From NCBI GenBank assembly GCA_949317995.1, contig OX439041.1, forward strand, positions 13,857,501-13,921,500: 64,000 bases of DNA. Direction: 5' to 3'. Position numbers and translations under genes: made by a program. The DNA comes from Acholoe squamosa (taxonomy: Eukaryota > Annelida > Polychaeta > Phyllodocida > Polynoidae). Every line of letters starts with the position of its first letter. Positions within the stretch are counted from its first letter, which is position 1. A model generated the notes under the pieces. That model had not been told where the DNA came from, searched no databases, and saw nothing but the letters and a program-made list of their open reading frames with translations. Shown in pieces: positions 32,495-42,690 of the stretch.

Positions 32495-33160
32495 TGCAAA
32501 GCCAGGAACCTAGAGTGTGGCTTATGGTAATACCAGAAACTCAGGATGCGGCTTATAACAATGCCAGAAACTCAGGTTGTGGCTTATAGCAAAACCAGAA
32601 ACTAAGGGTGCAGCTTATAGCAAAACTCAGGTTGTGGCTTATAGCAAAACCAGAAACTAAGGGTGCAGCTTATAGCAAAGCCAGAAACTCAGAGTCTAGC
32701 TTATAGCAAATCCAGAAACTCAGGGTGCAGCTTATAGCAAATCCAGAAACTCGGGGTGCAGCTTCTAGCAAAGCTAAAACCTCAGTGTGCGGCTTATTAC
32801 AATGCCAGAAACTCAGGGTGTGGCTTAATTATACCAATTCCATAAACTCAGAGTGTAGCTTATACCAAACCAGAAACTCAGGATGCAGCTTATAACAATG
32901 CCAGAAACTCAAGGTGCAGCTTATAGCAAATCCAGAAACTCAGGGTGCAGCTTATAGCAAATCCAGAAACTCAGGGTGCAGCTTATAGCAATGCTAAAAC
33001 CTCAGTGTGCGGCTTATACCAATGCCAGAAACTCAGGTTGCAGCTTATAATATAGCAACGGCAAAGTCTCAGTGTGCAGCTTATAACTAATCCAGAAACT
33101 CTTATAAGGTTTAGCAATGCCAGAAACTCAGGGTGCAGCTTATACAGTATGCTGCAGAGT
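32495..33160. repeat. Minisatellite, ~32-bp unit, about 20 copies
   Basis: Head-to-tail units of the form CCAGAAACTCAGGGTGCAGC followed by TTATAGCAAAT, with variants (GTGGCTTAT, TGCGGCTTAT). Weaker units continue to ~33,420. Units are adjacent without unique spacers, so this is not a CRISPR array. Confidence 0.9.
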
Positions 33161-33690
33161 GTGTGTAGCAGTTGATGGACAGCAACATTGTGAGGTAAGG
33201 GCCGTTACTCACTTCAAGTAGCACTACCGTAATACCCCGCATACAAGGCGCAACTAATTCACTGTGATAGGGGGCTTGGCCAAAGTTGCAGAGCAGTGCA
33301 GCTTATCAATAGGTAATGATATATATTATTGAAGAGTAATAAACTGCCAATAAGTTGTGCCTTATAGCAAATCCTACAACTCAGGGTGTGCCTGACAGAA
33401 GGGATGCACCTTATACACAGGCTATTATGATGACACTAGTTAACTTCACAGGTTTCCCCCATCCAGGCAGGGGGTGTATTTAGACTTAGTTTTGACCACT
33501 CTTAAGTACCCCTCCACTTATTCACCTTATAGGTCTTTTCTTTTATAGTATATTTTGTTTCTATTTATCTAAAGTGGATAGACTTAGGGACCGGGAAGTC
33601 TAGGCTGTCCAGTGTTTGCTATGAGTTGAAATCACCACGTGCTCACCGCATGTGAAGTTGGTATGGTCGTCCTTTTTGTACTGCATAGTG
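33161..33690. other. Noncoding, decayed minisatellite and unique sequence
   Basis: Occasional CTTATA(G/C)CAAAT units up to 33,420, then nothing recognised. Confidence 0.4.
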
Positions 33691-33696
33691 CATTAA

Positions 33697-33850
33697 TGCA
33701 TCATGCCCTTGTTCGTCATGATGCACAGGTACACTTGCCACCAATGCAGGAAAGCATCATGCATATTTGTTGTCATGATGCACTAATGCAGACCTGGTGA
33801 GTTAACTCGCCACAACATTGGTGCATCATGACGGCATCATGACGACTGAG
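33697..33850. repeat. TGCATCATG/CATGATGCA hairpin repeats (cluster 1)
   Basis: TGCATCATG...CATGATGCA pairs at 33,697-33,725 and 33,754-33,781, plus a third partial copy near 33,825-33,850. The family recurs inside the SLC6 introns. Confidence 0.7.
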
Positions 33851-35600
33851 GCACCATGCGGCCCTGAGAGAGCATGAGTGAGTAAGTAAGTGAGTGACCA
33901 GGGACTGAAATATGGGTTCAGTTATCGGTCAGGAAGTTGGTGAGGATGCAGGAGGATGGGAGGGGAGGGGTTGGGGTGGGGTTGTAGCCTCCAACACGTG
34001 GGGTGGTTGTGTGTAAACCCTAGCTGTTACATTGAGACTACTGAGTGCAATGCATGCACGAGGCCAGAGTACTATGGCCTCCGGGCCCCTAAAATTGACA
34101 TGGTGATAGGGGCCTTCTAGAGCATTAGGCCTATAAAAAGAGAAAGAAAATACCTCCCGACAATACCCCGCACCACATATATTGAAGGCCAACCCGACAT
34201 ACAAGGTGGGCCAAAACTTTATAACCTTTTATGCATAGACAAAACTTCTGTTCTAAGGGAGTAGTCATTATTTATCAAGGGGGGGGGGGGTTGAGGGGGG
34301 CGTAAAAATTTCAGACCCCTCCTGAGGAGGGAGGCTAAAAAGATTAAAGATTTTTTTTTTGCCAAAAAGCCCTTGCGCTACTATAGATCGAAGGGGGGCG
34401 CGTAAATTCTCCGCGCCTCTGCTCCTTTTCTTTCTGGGGAACTGTGAGACAAAGACAAAGGAAAGGTTTATCGATTGCATTTAGCACTTGGTGAATAATA
34501 ATAACAAAAAAAAAGATTTATTTGTGACAGGATCTGCGAAAAGGGCCCTTAGTGCAGATTACATTAAGGTCCGTATTCCCAGTCCATGTCACATTTGTTT
34601 GTGATTTAAGTCTCACTGTGAAAATTTCAAAAATCCCAAGAGCATATACACCTGAAGTAAGTAGTGTAGAAAAAAAAAACAACACTGCCAATGTTCCGGT
34701 TTCAACTGAGCGCCATCTTCACATGATAAAAGCACTCAGATTAGTTTGGGTACCGAAAGTCGTTTTGAAATGTGATAACCGTGGTTTAATGCTAGATTGC
34801 TCACTTCAAAATGTCATACTCCTTTTCACCCTTCAACACCCACTCACCCACCCATTAAAGTGAATAAGTACTTGCCTTATCAAAACAATAGTCCCATTGC
34901 CTATGGCGACTAAGATTCCACATTTCTGGCCCCTTGCTTTCTGGCTACTTTTGTACAACACGAAAAAAAAAGTCAGGACTGAAAAGAAAGTAATGTACTG
35001 AAGGTTAGGTGCTGTGTAGAGGAAACTACCTATTCCCTTTTCTGCAATAGCCTCATGGACGGTACGAATGTACACAGCCGCTACGATTGTAAACTCTCAA
35101 AATTACAGTGGGCGATCGTAGGTAATTCATTATGACTACTCTACACTCATGTAGCAATTACATATCTAGATTTGGTAGGGCAGTCATACTGGGCAATCAT
35201 TAGTGATCACTGGATACAGGGCGATAATAGCATAAGAGTAAGCCCATTTGGCATAAAAACGTTTTAAACTTCTAAAAACGTATCATTAGGTTCCTAAATT
35301 TGCCAAACCTTTTTTAACGTAAAATAATTTTCAAAAAACGTCTTTTAGCGTCCCATGAACACGTTTGTTTTTTAAGGTTTCTTTAACAAGTGTTTTTTTT
35401 TTTTTTATAACAAAATACATTTAAAACATTTTTGAACATGGTAATACACTTTTTTACACAAGCCTTTTCCAAAGGTTTGCACTTTGCAAAAGTTGGGAAT
35501 ACGTTTTTTTTTATAAGTGAGAGGGGTCCTTCTAAGTTCTATGACTTAAAGGTTGTAGTACCATCAAAACACCTACATCTGTGGTACATTTAGGCCTCTA
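33851..35600. other. Noncoding, nothing recognised
   Basis: Includes homopolymer G and T tracts (34,279, 35,393). ORFs here are short and carry no family motif. Upstream exons of the SLC6 gene could hide here but I cannot point to one. Confidence 0.4.
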
Positions 35601-35978
35601 GGCCAAAAAAAAAGGTTTGTTTCCGGTCACCCGACCTACCTCAGCCAAACAGGGCCGACCTCAGATTTTTTGGTTAATTTTTGTTAAATTCTTAGCATTT
35701 TTTCATTTTTTTTTATTAATTTTGAATTTTTTCATCAGTTTAATAAGTGATCAAAGATATATGCCCTTGTTTACTGTTTGTTATGGTATTTCCGAAGAAA
35801 TCCTTTATATACCATGATAACAGGAAAAAAGAACTTACTTGATATCCTCATTTCAATACAAATGTATACCTTGATAAGGTCTGAGGGAAAAAAAAATAAA
35901 AAAAAAAATAAAAATTCTGACCTACCTACCTGAACTTTTTTGGCTATGTTACCGGAAACAAACAAATTTTTTTTGGCC
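35601..35978. mobile_element. Short TIR element, family R2 copy 1
   Basis: Starts GGCCAAAAAAAAAGGTTTGT then TTCCGGT and ends with the approximate inverse, about 378 bp, AT-rich centre. Related to 52,471-52,795 in opposite orientation. Confidence 0.6.
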
Positions 35979-36724
35979 CTATAAATCCCTGTCATTGTCA
36001 CCTTGTCAATGGAGAGTCTGCACCTGAAAACAGTTCTACAATAAGAGCTTTTTATTTATAGCTCTACTTTTCAAATTCTACTTAGCCTTTATCTACAAAC
36101 TCACAATAGACCTTCACTCCTTACAAACCAGTACAAGCCAGTTTTATCAAGAAAGATACACAATTTGCAACATTGTCACACCAGAAAAGACAAGAGAATA
36201 GACCTTTTTTGCTTTCTGTATCAAGTACGTTAATTACTGTACGTTAATTATCCACAAATAAGGCAAAACTATTGAAACACGATCCTGGAAGGCATTTATC
36301 AACATTGTATGACTTAAGCTATTCAAGCCATAACGCAAGTATCACCCACAACTAAAATGCAACCTAATCGAATTGAGCAACTGCAGTGTCTCCAGTTATA
36401 ATTTTGTAGAGCTCAATATAATTATTATTTTCCTAAACCACGCTGACTTGCTGCAGTAGTCTACATCTCCTAAGATTTATGGTTTTATTGATATGATTCA
36501 TAAATAAAGGCTTATGGTAAATTCTTTCCTTTTTAGGATTATATCATTATGATTTATAAATCACGTCTTATGTGAGCCTTTTTCCCCTATTAGGAATATA
36601 TCAATTATGATTTCTAAGTCATGTCAATGGTAGATTCTTTCCCTTTTAGGTTTGGTCTTATATTATAATTATTATATATTATTTATAAGCTAGGTCTAAT
36701 GCAAGACTCTTTCTATTATGGCAG
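35979..36724. other. Noncoding upstream of SLC6 exon 1
   Basis: Contains a stray TIR (36,268-36,285) and repeated TGATTTATAA(A/G)TCA(C/T)GTC words (36,490-36,640). Ends in the acceptor GGCAG before 36,725. Confidence 0.4.
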
Positions 36725-36860
36725 ATGACTAACAAGGATGAGAATACGGTCCGTGGGAACTGGTCCCACAAGCTGGACTTCCTATTGTCTCTGATTGGCT
36801 ATACGGTCGGCTTTGGCAATGTGTGGCGTTTTCCATACCTTTGTTACAGAAATGGGGGAG
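36725..36860 (+). CDS. SLC6 family Na+/Cl--dependent transporter, exon 1 of those seen (TM1)
   Basis: Encodes a short polar N-terminus, [12 protein letters not shown], then TM1 with [14 protein letters not shown] and NGGG, hallmarks of SLC6 neurotransmitter/amino-acid transporters. These move substrate into the cell across the plasma membrane with Na+ and usually Cl-. The residue that is Asp in monoamine transporters is Gly here, which favours an amino acid, GABA, glycine or betaine-like substrate. Thr and Phe replace the usual Ala and Leu of the (Y)AVGLGN motif. The exon starts with ATG directly after an acceptor-like GGCAG; it may be the start codon or an internal Met after an upstream exon. 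Donor GTGAGT, phase 1. All eight exons seen join in phase. Confidence 0.92.
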
Positions 36861-36890
36861 GTGAGTTCAACCTTAATACTTTATGTGTCA

Positions 36891-37130
36891 CTGATGCATT
36901 AATGCATCATGCCCATTGGTCGGCATGATGCATGAATGCAGCCTCCCTGCATCATGCTGACCCTACGGGGTTGATACCGTCCTAGAGGGAGAGATGGTGC
37001 ACTCAGGCCTGCATTTGCGACCCTTAACAGGTCAATACTTTATGGGTTACTACTGCTTTAATGCATCATGCTCCCTTTGTGCATGGCGGACATGATGTTA
37101 ATGCAGCCCTGGCAAGTGTACCTAAATTGA
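36891..37130. repeat. TGCATCATG hairpin repeats (cluster 2)
   Basis: A perfect 12-bp stem, ATGCATCATGCC (36,902-36,913) with GGCATGATGCAT (36,922-36,933), loop of 8, lies 41 bp after the exon 1 donor. Further partial copies near 36,957 and 37,062-37,110. Confidence 0.75.
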
Positions 37131-37179
37131 GCACACCCAGCAAATTGTTGTGACTCGTTGTCACCCTGTGTGAAGTGCC

Positions 37180-37990
37180 TCACACATGTTGCTAGATGGA
37201 ACACAACATCACTATAGCACAGGATCACCAGGAATAGCCATGGTGGTGATCATATGGTTTCATCCCTCGCTAGATGAAATGCCACCTTGTGATAGCGCAG
37301 GTTTACCATGGATGGCAAGAATCGTTATCACCAGCACTCACGAGGGATGGCGATGTGGGTGATCAATCACCTCACTAGATGAAACCCCCGCCTCGTTTTA
37401 GCACAGGTTCACCATGGATGGCGGGGATTGTGATCACTCACCCTGACCAGGGACGACGAGGGTGATCACTCACCTCGCTAGATGAAAAACGCACCTTGTC
37501 ATAGCGCAGGTTCACCATGGTTGGCGTGGATGGTGATCACTCACACTCACCAGGGATGGCAATGTGGTTGATCCACCAAAGGAGGAAAATAAGTGAGGTT
37601 CCACCATTTGTGTATAAGTCAGGGCTGCATAGTCACACAGTGAGTGAGAATCATGTTGGGGACATTGGTGAGGCTTCACCATACTGAGTGAGAGTTGACG
37701 ATGAGTGGCACACAGTCACCCATTGGGTGATAATCATGATGGGCAGAGTGGTGGAGACTCCATTATGAGTGGGATTTGACTGTGAGTGACAAAAGATGAC
37801 CCAATGAGTAAGACAATGTTGGCAACAACCTTGAAGAGTCACAACGCTGAGTGAAAGTTGACACGCACTGACAGACAATCACGAGGTGGGTGAGAAAATT
37901 TTTGACAACAGCGGTGATGCTTGGCCATGCCATGCGTGATCACAACGGCGCGTTTCATCTAGCGACATGGGTGATCACTCAAAAAGGCCT
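37180..37990. repeat. Degenerate tandem repeat, ~90-100-bp units
   Basis: Repeated CTAGATGAAA, AGCGCAGGTTCACCATGG, GATGGC and GTGATCACTCAC blocks from 37,190 to ~37,575, then a related set with GAGTGAGA, TTGACGATGAGTG and CATGATGGG blocks to ~37,990. Located in intron 1. Confidence 0.7.
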
Positions 37991-38089
37991 CACCATGGAT
38001 TACCAATCATGGTGACAATTTGCTGGGCAATTATCTGCATAGATATGATTTTTTTTTAATCTGTCCTAAAAAGGTAAGACTCGGAGATA

Positions 38090-38092
<3 letters not shown>

Positions 38093-38158
<66 letters not shown>
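38093..38158. repeat. (TA)n microsatellite
   Basis: About 32 TA units in intron 1. Confidence 0.95.
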
Positions 38159-38159
<1 letters not shown>

Positions 38160-38264
38160 TAGATATTCCCAGGAGTGAGCCGCCAAAATTTTCTACAGTT
38201 ACCACAGAAAATTGACCTTACACCTTATAAATACTTGTCCTTATTTCTTTTTTTACACCACCAG

Positions 38265-38396
38265 GTGTCTTCCTGATCCCCTACTTCCTGACCTTGACCT
38301 TGGCTGGAATCCCTCTTTACTTCCTGGAGGTCGCCATGGGTCAGTACGCATCCCTTGGACCAGTTGGTGTATGGAAGATGGTACCACTTTTTAAAG
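38265..38396 (+). CDS. SLC6 transporter exon 2 (TM2)
   Basis: Acceptor CACCAG, donor GTGACT, phases 1/1. Encodes [20 protein letters not shown] and then [12 protein letters not shown], i.e. TM2 with the GQY tyrosine that helps form the chloride site in SLC6 proteins. Confidence 0.92.
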
Positions 38397-38462
38397 GTGA
38401 CTCATAAGCTGCACCAATGAGCATAATGAACTCGTGCACAAGTTGCACTTAAAAAAGAATAC

Positions 38463-38672
38463 TGTTGAATCTACCAGGGATCCTTGGTAAATTGAACAGT
38501 TAACCACTGTAATTGTATTGCAGTGAACCAGTGGAGTTTTTACCAGAAGCCCCAGGCGGCAGTACAATGTTACAAGAAATCTGTGAAAATTACAATGTAT
38601 CTCTGGCAACTTTAGGACACACATATTCCATTATTATTTGACGACATATGTTTTTACATTGTGTCCTTGAAG
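38463..38672 (+). repeat. Dispersed repeat family R1, copy b
   Basis: Same block order as 8,423-8,645; begins GTTGAATCTACCAGGGATCC. In intron 2, directly upstream of exon 3. Confidence 0.7.
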
Positions 38673-38742
38673 GGCTAGAGGATTAAGAATTGCTTATCGA
38701 AAAAAAGAAAGAAATTTTTCTTTTGCATGTCTCTGTATGTAG

Positions 38743-38913
38743 GTTTGGGTATTGCTGCGGTTGGTATGACTGGCATCATCAACATTTATTACACGACGCT
38801 GCTCACCTACGTCCTCTTCTACCTGTTTGCCTCCATGACGAGTGAGCTGCCCTGGGCCACCTGCGGAAACCCCTGGAATACACCCGCTTGTAGTGTTATG
38901 AGCAACAACCAAG
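38743..38913 (+). CDS. SLC6 transporter exon 3 (TM3 and start of extracellular loop 2)
   Basis: Acceptor TGTAG, donor GTAAAT, phase 1 out. Encodes GLGIAAVGMTGIINIYYTTL (TM3 with the substrate-site tyrosine region), YVLFYLFASM and the loop LPWATC..PWNTPAC with its two cysteines, a conserved disulphide in eukaryotic SLC6 members. Confidence 0.92.
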
Positions 38914-39220
38914 GTAAATATGTAGACAGAGGTGTATACAGCAGTGATATATATTTTGATTGATTTACAGAAGGGGTGCCTGTCTCCCTGACGAGCAAAA
39001 CCACGACCTCAGCCCCAATTGTGAATGGGCTGTAACAGCCACTGTAATGGGTACAGGGCAACCCACTGATATCTCATTGGATTTGTGCTGACAGCAACTT
39101 TCACTGTTTTCCAGAAATAGAAGCAAACTACTGTAAAAAGCTTGCCCCAGTCTGACAGTGCAGAGGGGGGGAGGACAAACATCCGGAGAGTATAAATGTA
39201 ATGTGCTGAGTTTATTCCTG

Positions 39221-39587
39221 TGTAGGGGCCGGCATCATTGTATATATATTAGTGCCGTTCATCCGAGAGACGTGTTCGTGTGGTGCTTGTTCCTTCTATG
39301 CTAGCTAGGTGTCGCCTTGCGATACCTCGTTGGTAGAAGAGGGGGCAGCACCATGCCTCGCGTCCAGCTCCTACTAAGGAGCCGGACGAGCGGCAGAAGG
39401 GGACTGGACATGGTCCAGTCCAGACGCTATTACTTTGCTGCTGCTAAAGAGATTAAATAAAGTCCTACCCGAGAGGTAGGGGTTTCTGGGGCTTTGCCCA
39501 ACCCGAACTACTCGTGTTGTGTTGGTACATCTAGTGGTAAGCGAGCCAAAGAGCCACCCAACATATAAGTCAATACGAACCATTACA
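39221..39587 (+). repeat. Element B 5' LTR
   Basis: 367 bp, TG...CA ends. TATATATAT ~20 bp from the start, AATAAA at ~39,457, followed by the CCTACC-CGAGA-GGTAGG stem. Confidence 0.95.
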
Positions 39588-39588
39588 C

Positions 39589-39601
39589 TGGTGCCGTGAC
39601 C
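39589..39601 (+). other. Element B primer-binding site
   Basis: TGGTGCCGTGACC, identical to the one in A, one base after the LTR. Confidence 0.7.
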
Positions 39602-39750
39602 AGTTGGTTCGGGGGTGGTGCGCGGCCACATTGGCCGAAAGCCTCGGGAAACCCGAAGCGGATCCCCCCAGCCCTGGGCTAGAGGGATTCGAAGAGGATG
39701 ATTACACATCCCAGCATCTGTTGTTAGACTGGAAACCCAGTCAACAACAA

Positions 39751-42690
39751 ATGTTTAATCAGGAGGGTGTAAGAAATATTTTTTCTACACCCGACCTGAG
39801 GGACAATGCCACCAGAGATGGCATCGTAAAATTGTATCCGGCTACACCCCAGACAGGAGTACCGGATACCGGATTGTTTAGGGGTGTGTTAAGACCCCCA
39901 ACTTTAGACTTGAGCGATTGGTCCCAAGTTATAACTAGCAGACGCCAGCTAGGTCCTATGGTACCAACAGGCTCGGCTAGCGGCTTGGGTACACCAATTG
40001 CACAAAGCCCTATGCAGCGTACTGCAACCCCCCAGGGTTCAGCACCAGGTGGTGGAAACGGGGTAGCCCCACTAATGACATCGTCGGATCATGACAGTGA
40101 CGATGGCAAAACCAAAAGGGACGCAATAGTCCCAGGTGCAAATGCAAAAGATAAGCCTAGTGGTACCGGACCGAAAAGCTCGGAAAGGCATTACCTAGGC
40201 CGATCTTTAGACGAAGGCTTGTCTGACTCCATGTTTTACCCTGGAGGCAGTCGCAAGTCTATCTACGGACGTCGGATGGGTCCCGGGTATAAAAAGACCC
40301 AGGCCTATTTGAAAGCCAAGGAACAGGTTGAGTTGCAGGCAAAGAGGCAACATGAACAATTCATGTTAGCCCAATCTAAAATAGAAGAGGAAGCTAAGTC
40401 TCGGATCGGAAAATTACGATCCGTTGAACAGGAGGCGATTCTAAAAGAATCCGACCTAAAACATCGTCTATCCTCCGTATCCTATCGATTGGAGCGGAAG
40501 GAGAGAGACGCACAGGAAAAAGAGAAAAGGCTGGCTGAATTGGAAATCGAAGAAGCCAGTAAACTTAGAGCAATCGACAAGGCTAGGGCCGAGGAGGTTG
40601 CTAAGGCTCGGGATGTAAATAAATTACAAACGGAGTTGCACGCAATGGAGGAGAAGCTTAAGAAACTTCAACTCCGGAAGGTTGAGACAGAAGCCAAGAT
40701 GGTCTCGGAACAAGCCGAGATCAGGAAGGAGACTAATGAATATAACAAGTCTCAGAAAGAGAAGGGTGAAAAGTACCGCCTACTTAAGGATACTTTTAAG
40801 CGAGAGGCAATTACCGCCCAAGAAGAAAGAAACCGAGCTGTGGCGGAAAATGAAAAGATTCGATCCGAAATCTTGGCAGAAAACGCACAACTAAGGGAGG
40901 AACAGCGAAACCTGACTACAGACGTAGCTACCCTCACAATAAATAAGTCCGCTATGGAGAGTTATTTACAGGAGCAAGAGCAAACTCATGCCCCTCCGGC
41001 GAGTAGGGATACAAACCCGAACTCTACATTCGTGAAACAGGGCGACCCGGTCTCCTGTTCTACACCAAAGAATCCGCAGTATAATCCTTTTGTAAATGAT
41101 AATGCTTCGCGGAACGTAGATCAAGGGGGTGTTTACATCAGAACCCAGGATAAGCATGGCCGAACTAGTAGAGTCCGGATAAGTGAAGTGCCCATAGTCC
41201 ATAACCTGGACCCGGACTATACCCCTAGAGAGGCTTCCGATAGTAGTGCGGAGACCAGTGGATTCCACATTCATGTGGATCCTAGTAACGACCCGGGGCT
41301 GGGTGCTGGTAACGACAACACCCAACCCAATCCATCGAACGATGGCGGCCAGTCAACGGGAAACCAGTCATCCGACGGCGGTTACCAAGGTGCGCAAGGG
41401 GGGGGCGGTGCTTCGGGTGCCACCGGCCATAGCGGTACCTCGGGTACCGGTACCAACCAGGGTGGTGCGAGCTATACGAACCACAGTGGTACACAGTGGA
41501 CGTATACACAACCTCCACCACCGCCTCCGCCGGGCAATTCGAGCTTCGGTGGTATAGGGGGCAATCGAACCTTGAATGAAACCAAGGCGATTGAATGGAG
41601 CAAACAACAATGCACTAGATTGATGTATGCTCACAATTCTGCCCGAAGGGTAGCCGTTATTCCTAGGGAATATGACGGTACTCGACCATGGAAAGAGTGG
41701 TTTGAAGATTTCATCGATGTGATGAATTGTAATGGATGGACCCTATACGAGGCCAAGCCACATCTGGTGAGATGCCTGAAAGGCGGGCCGGGTCGCATGG
41801 CTGTAGAGCAATGGCGAACCTGGTACGGCCTCGTTGGGAGTTTCGAGCAGTTAGTAGAAACTGCTAGTGGACTATTATGCAACATGGTCAAGGAGGACCC
41901 GATGGTCCGTTTTAAGAAACGCACACAGAAGCCGAATGAAGCTTTTAGAGCATACGGTATGGAACTGCATGCCCTGCTAAGTAAGGCCAGACCCGGTACT
42001 GAAAACCAGGACTGGTATATGGACGATTTGATCACTCAATTCGTCAAGGGTCTAAGAGACCGAGATGATCAATTAGCAGCGAGGGATGCCTGGAAAGAAG
42101 GCATAACACTACACGGCATATTTAATGGTATAGATATGGCCGTGAAGAAGCGAGCTATGTTATCTGGGGACATACCTAATGCCAGCGGCTCGGTACCCCT
42201 GGCATCGGTGACCCAGCAGTCTGAGGTTAATACTCCCTCAGACGACTTCGAGTTGATTGATATCGAACAGGAAGACGGCACCTTCTGTTCGATGCAATTA
42301 AGGAAGAATACTTCAGGTAGGAAGTACATTCCCAGGAAAACATTCAATAAACCAAGGGACTCTAGACCTTCATCCGAGGCCAAGAGTGACCCGAAGGCTG
42401 TCGAGAAGGCGGTCAAGCCCACTGTAAGCGCTGACAAAGCGAAGAGTCAGTCCCCGGACATGACCAAACTTCTGGAAGACATGTGTAAGAAAATTACAGA
42501 TGCCATCCAAGCCAATCGGCAAAGACCCCGAGTGGATCGCCGAACGGTCAAGTGTTTCCGGTGTCAGCGCATGGGACACTACTCCTCTGAATGTACCGCT
42601 ACTAAGCCGGTAATGGCTGCCTTCTATGAGGCCGAAGACGACGGCGTAGGAAGGGAGAATGCTACAGATTCCACAGATGTGGAAAACTAG
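39751..42690 (+). CDS. Element B Gag
   Basis: From the first ATG (39,751) 979 residues. The frame is already open from 39,541 in the LTR, and the 49 residues before the ATG are largely conserved in A, so non-AUG initiation upstream is possible. A long coiled coil runs from residue ~185 to ~410 (Glu/Lys/Arg/Ala-rich). Next is a Gly/Asn/Ser/Pro linker with a PPPPPPP run (~590), then a retrotransposon Gag capsid-type region at ~610-770 (ARRVAVIPREYDGTRPWKEW ... LKGGPGRMAVEQW). A zinc knuckle of CX2CX4HX4C form lies at 935-948 (CFRC..GH..C). Gag packages the RNA and builds the particle. It is unusually long for Gypsy because of the N-terminal coiled coil. TAG at 42,688-42,690 overlaps pol. Confidence 0.92.
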   Translation: MFNQEGVRNIFSTPDLRDNATRDGIVKLYPATPQTGVPDTGLFRGVLRPPTLDLSDWSQVITSRRQLGPMVPTGSASGLGTPIAQSPMQRTATPQGSAPGGGNGVAPLMTSSDHDSDDGKTKRDAIVPGANAKDKPSGTGPKSSERHYLGRSLDEGLSDSMFYPGGSRKSIYGRRMGPGYKKTQAYLKAKEQVELQAKRQHEQFMLAQSKIEEEAKSRIGKLRSVEQEAILKESDLKHRLSSVSYRLERKERDAQEKEKRLAELEIEEASKLRAIDKARAEEVAKARDVNKLQTELHAMEEKLKKLQLRKVETEAKMVSEQAEIRKETNEYNKSQKEKGEKYRLLKDTFKREAITAQEERNRAVAENEKIRSEILAENAQLREEQRNLTTDVATLTINKSAMESYLQEQEQTHAPPASRDTNPNSTFVKQGDPVSCSTPKNPQYNPFVNDNASRNVDQGGVYIRTQDKHGRTSRVRISEVPIVHNLDPDYTPREASDSSAETSGFHIHVDPSNDPGLGAGNDNTQPNPSNDGGQSTGNQSSDGGYQGAQGGGGASGATGHSGTSGTGTNQGGASYTNHSGTQWTYTQPPPPPPPGNSSFGGIGGNRTLNETKAIEWSKQQCTRLMYAHNSARRVAVIPREYDGTRPWKEWFEDFIDVMNCNGWTLYEAKPHLVRCLKGGPGRMAVEQWRTWYGLVGSFEQLVETASGLLCNMVKEDPMVRFKKRTQKPNEAFRAYGMELHALLSKARPGTENQDWYMDDLITQFVKGLRDRDDQLAARDAWKEGITLHGIFNGIDMAVKKRAMLSGDIPNASGSVPLASVTQQSEVNTPSDDFELIDIEQEDGTFCSMQLRKNTSGRKYIPRKTFNKPRDSRPSSEAKSDPKAVEKAVKPTVSADKAKSQSPDMTKLLEDMCKKITDAIQANRQRPRVDRRTVKCFRCQRMGHYSSECTATKPVMAAFYEAEDDGVGRENATDSTDVEN
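42630..42690 (+). other. gag-pol overlap, candidate -1 frameshift region
   Basis: The pol frame is open from 42,630 and is -1 relative to gag. GTGGAAAACTAGTGGGGG at the gag stop is the same in A (12,598-12,615). GGAAAAC is not a textbook heptamer, though AAC to AAA re-pairing is possible. No early ATG exists in pol. Confidence 0.45.

Noticed and set aside
32495-33160. Regular short repeats resembling a CRISPR array
   Set aside because: Units abut without unique spacers and degrade gradually, no cas genes exist, and the genome is eukaryotic.
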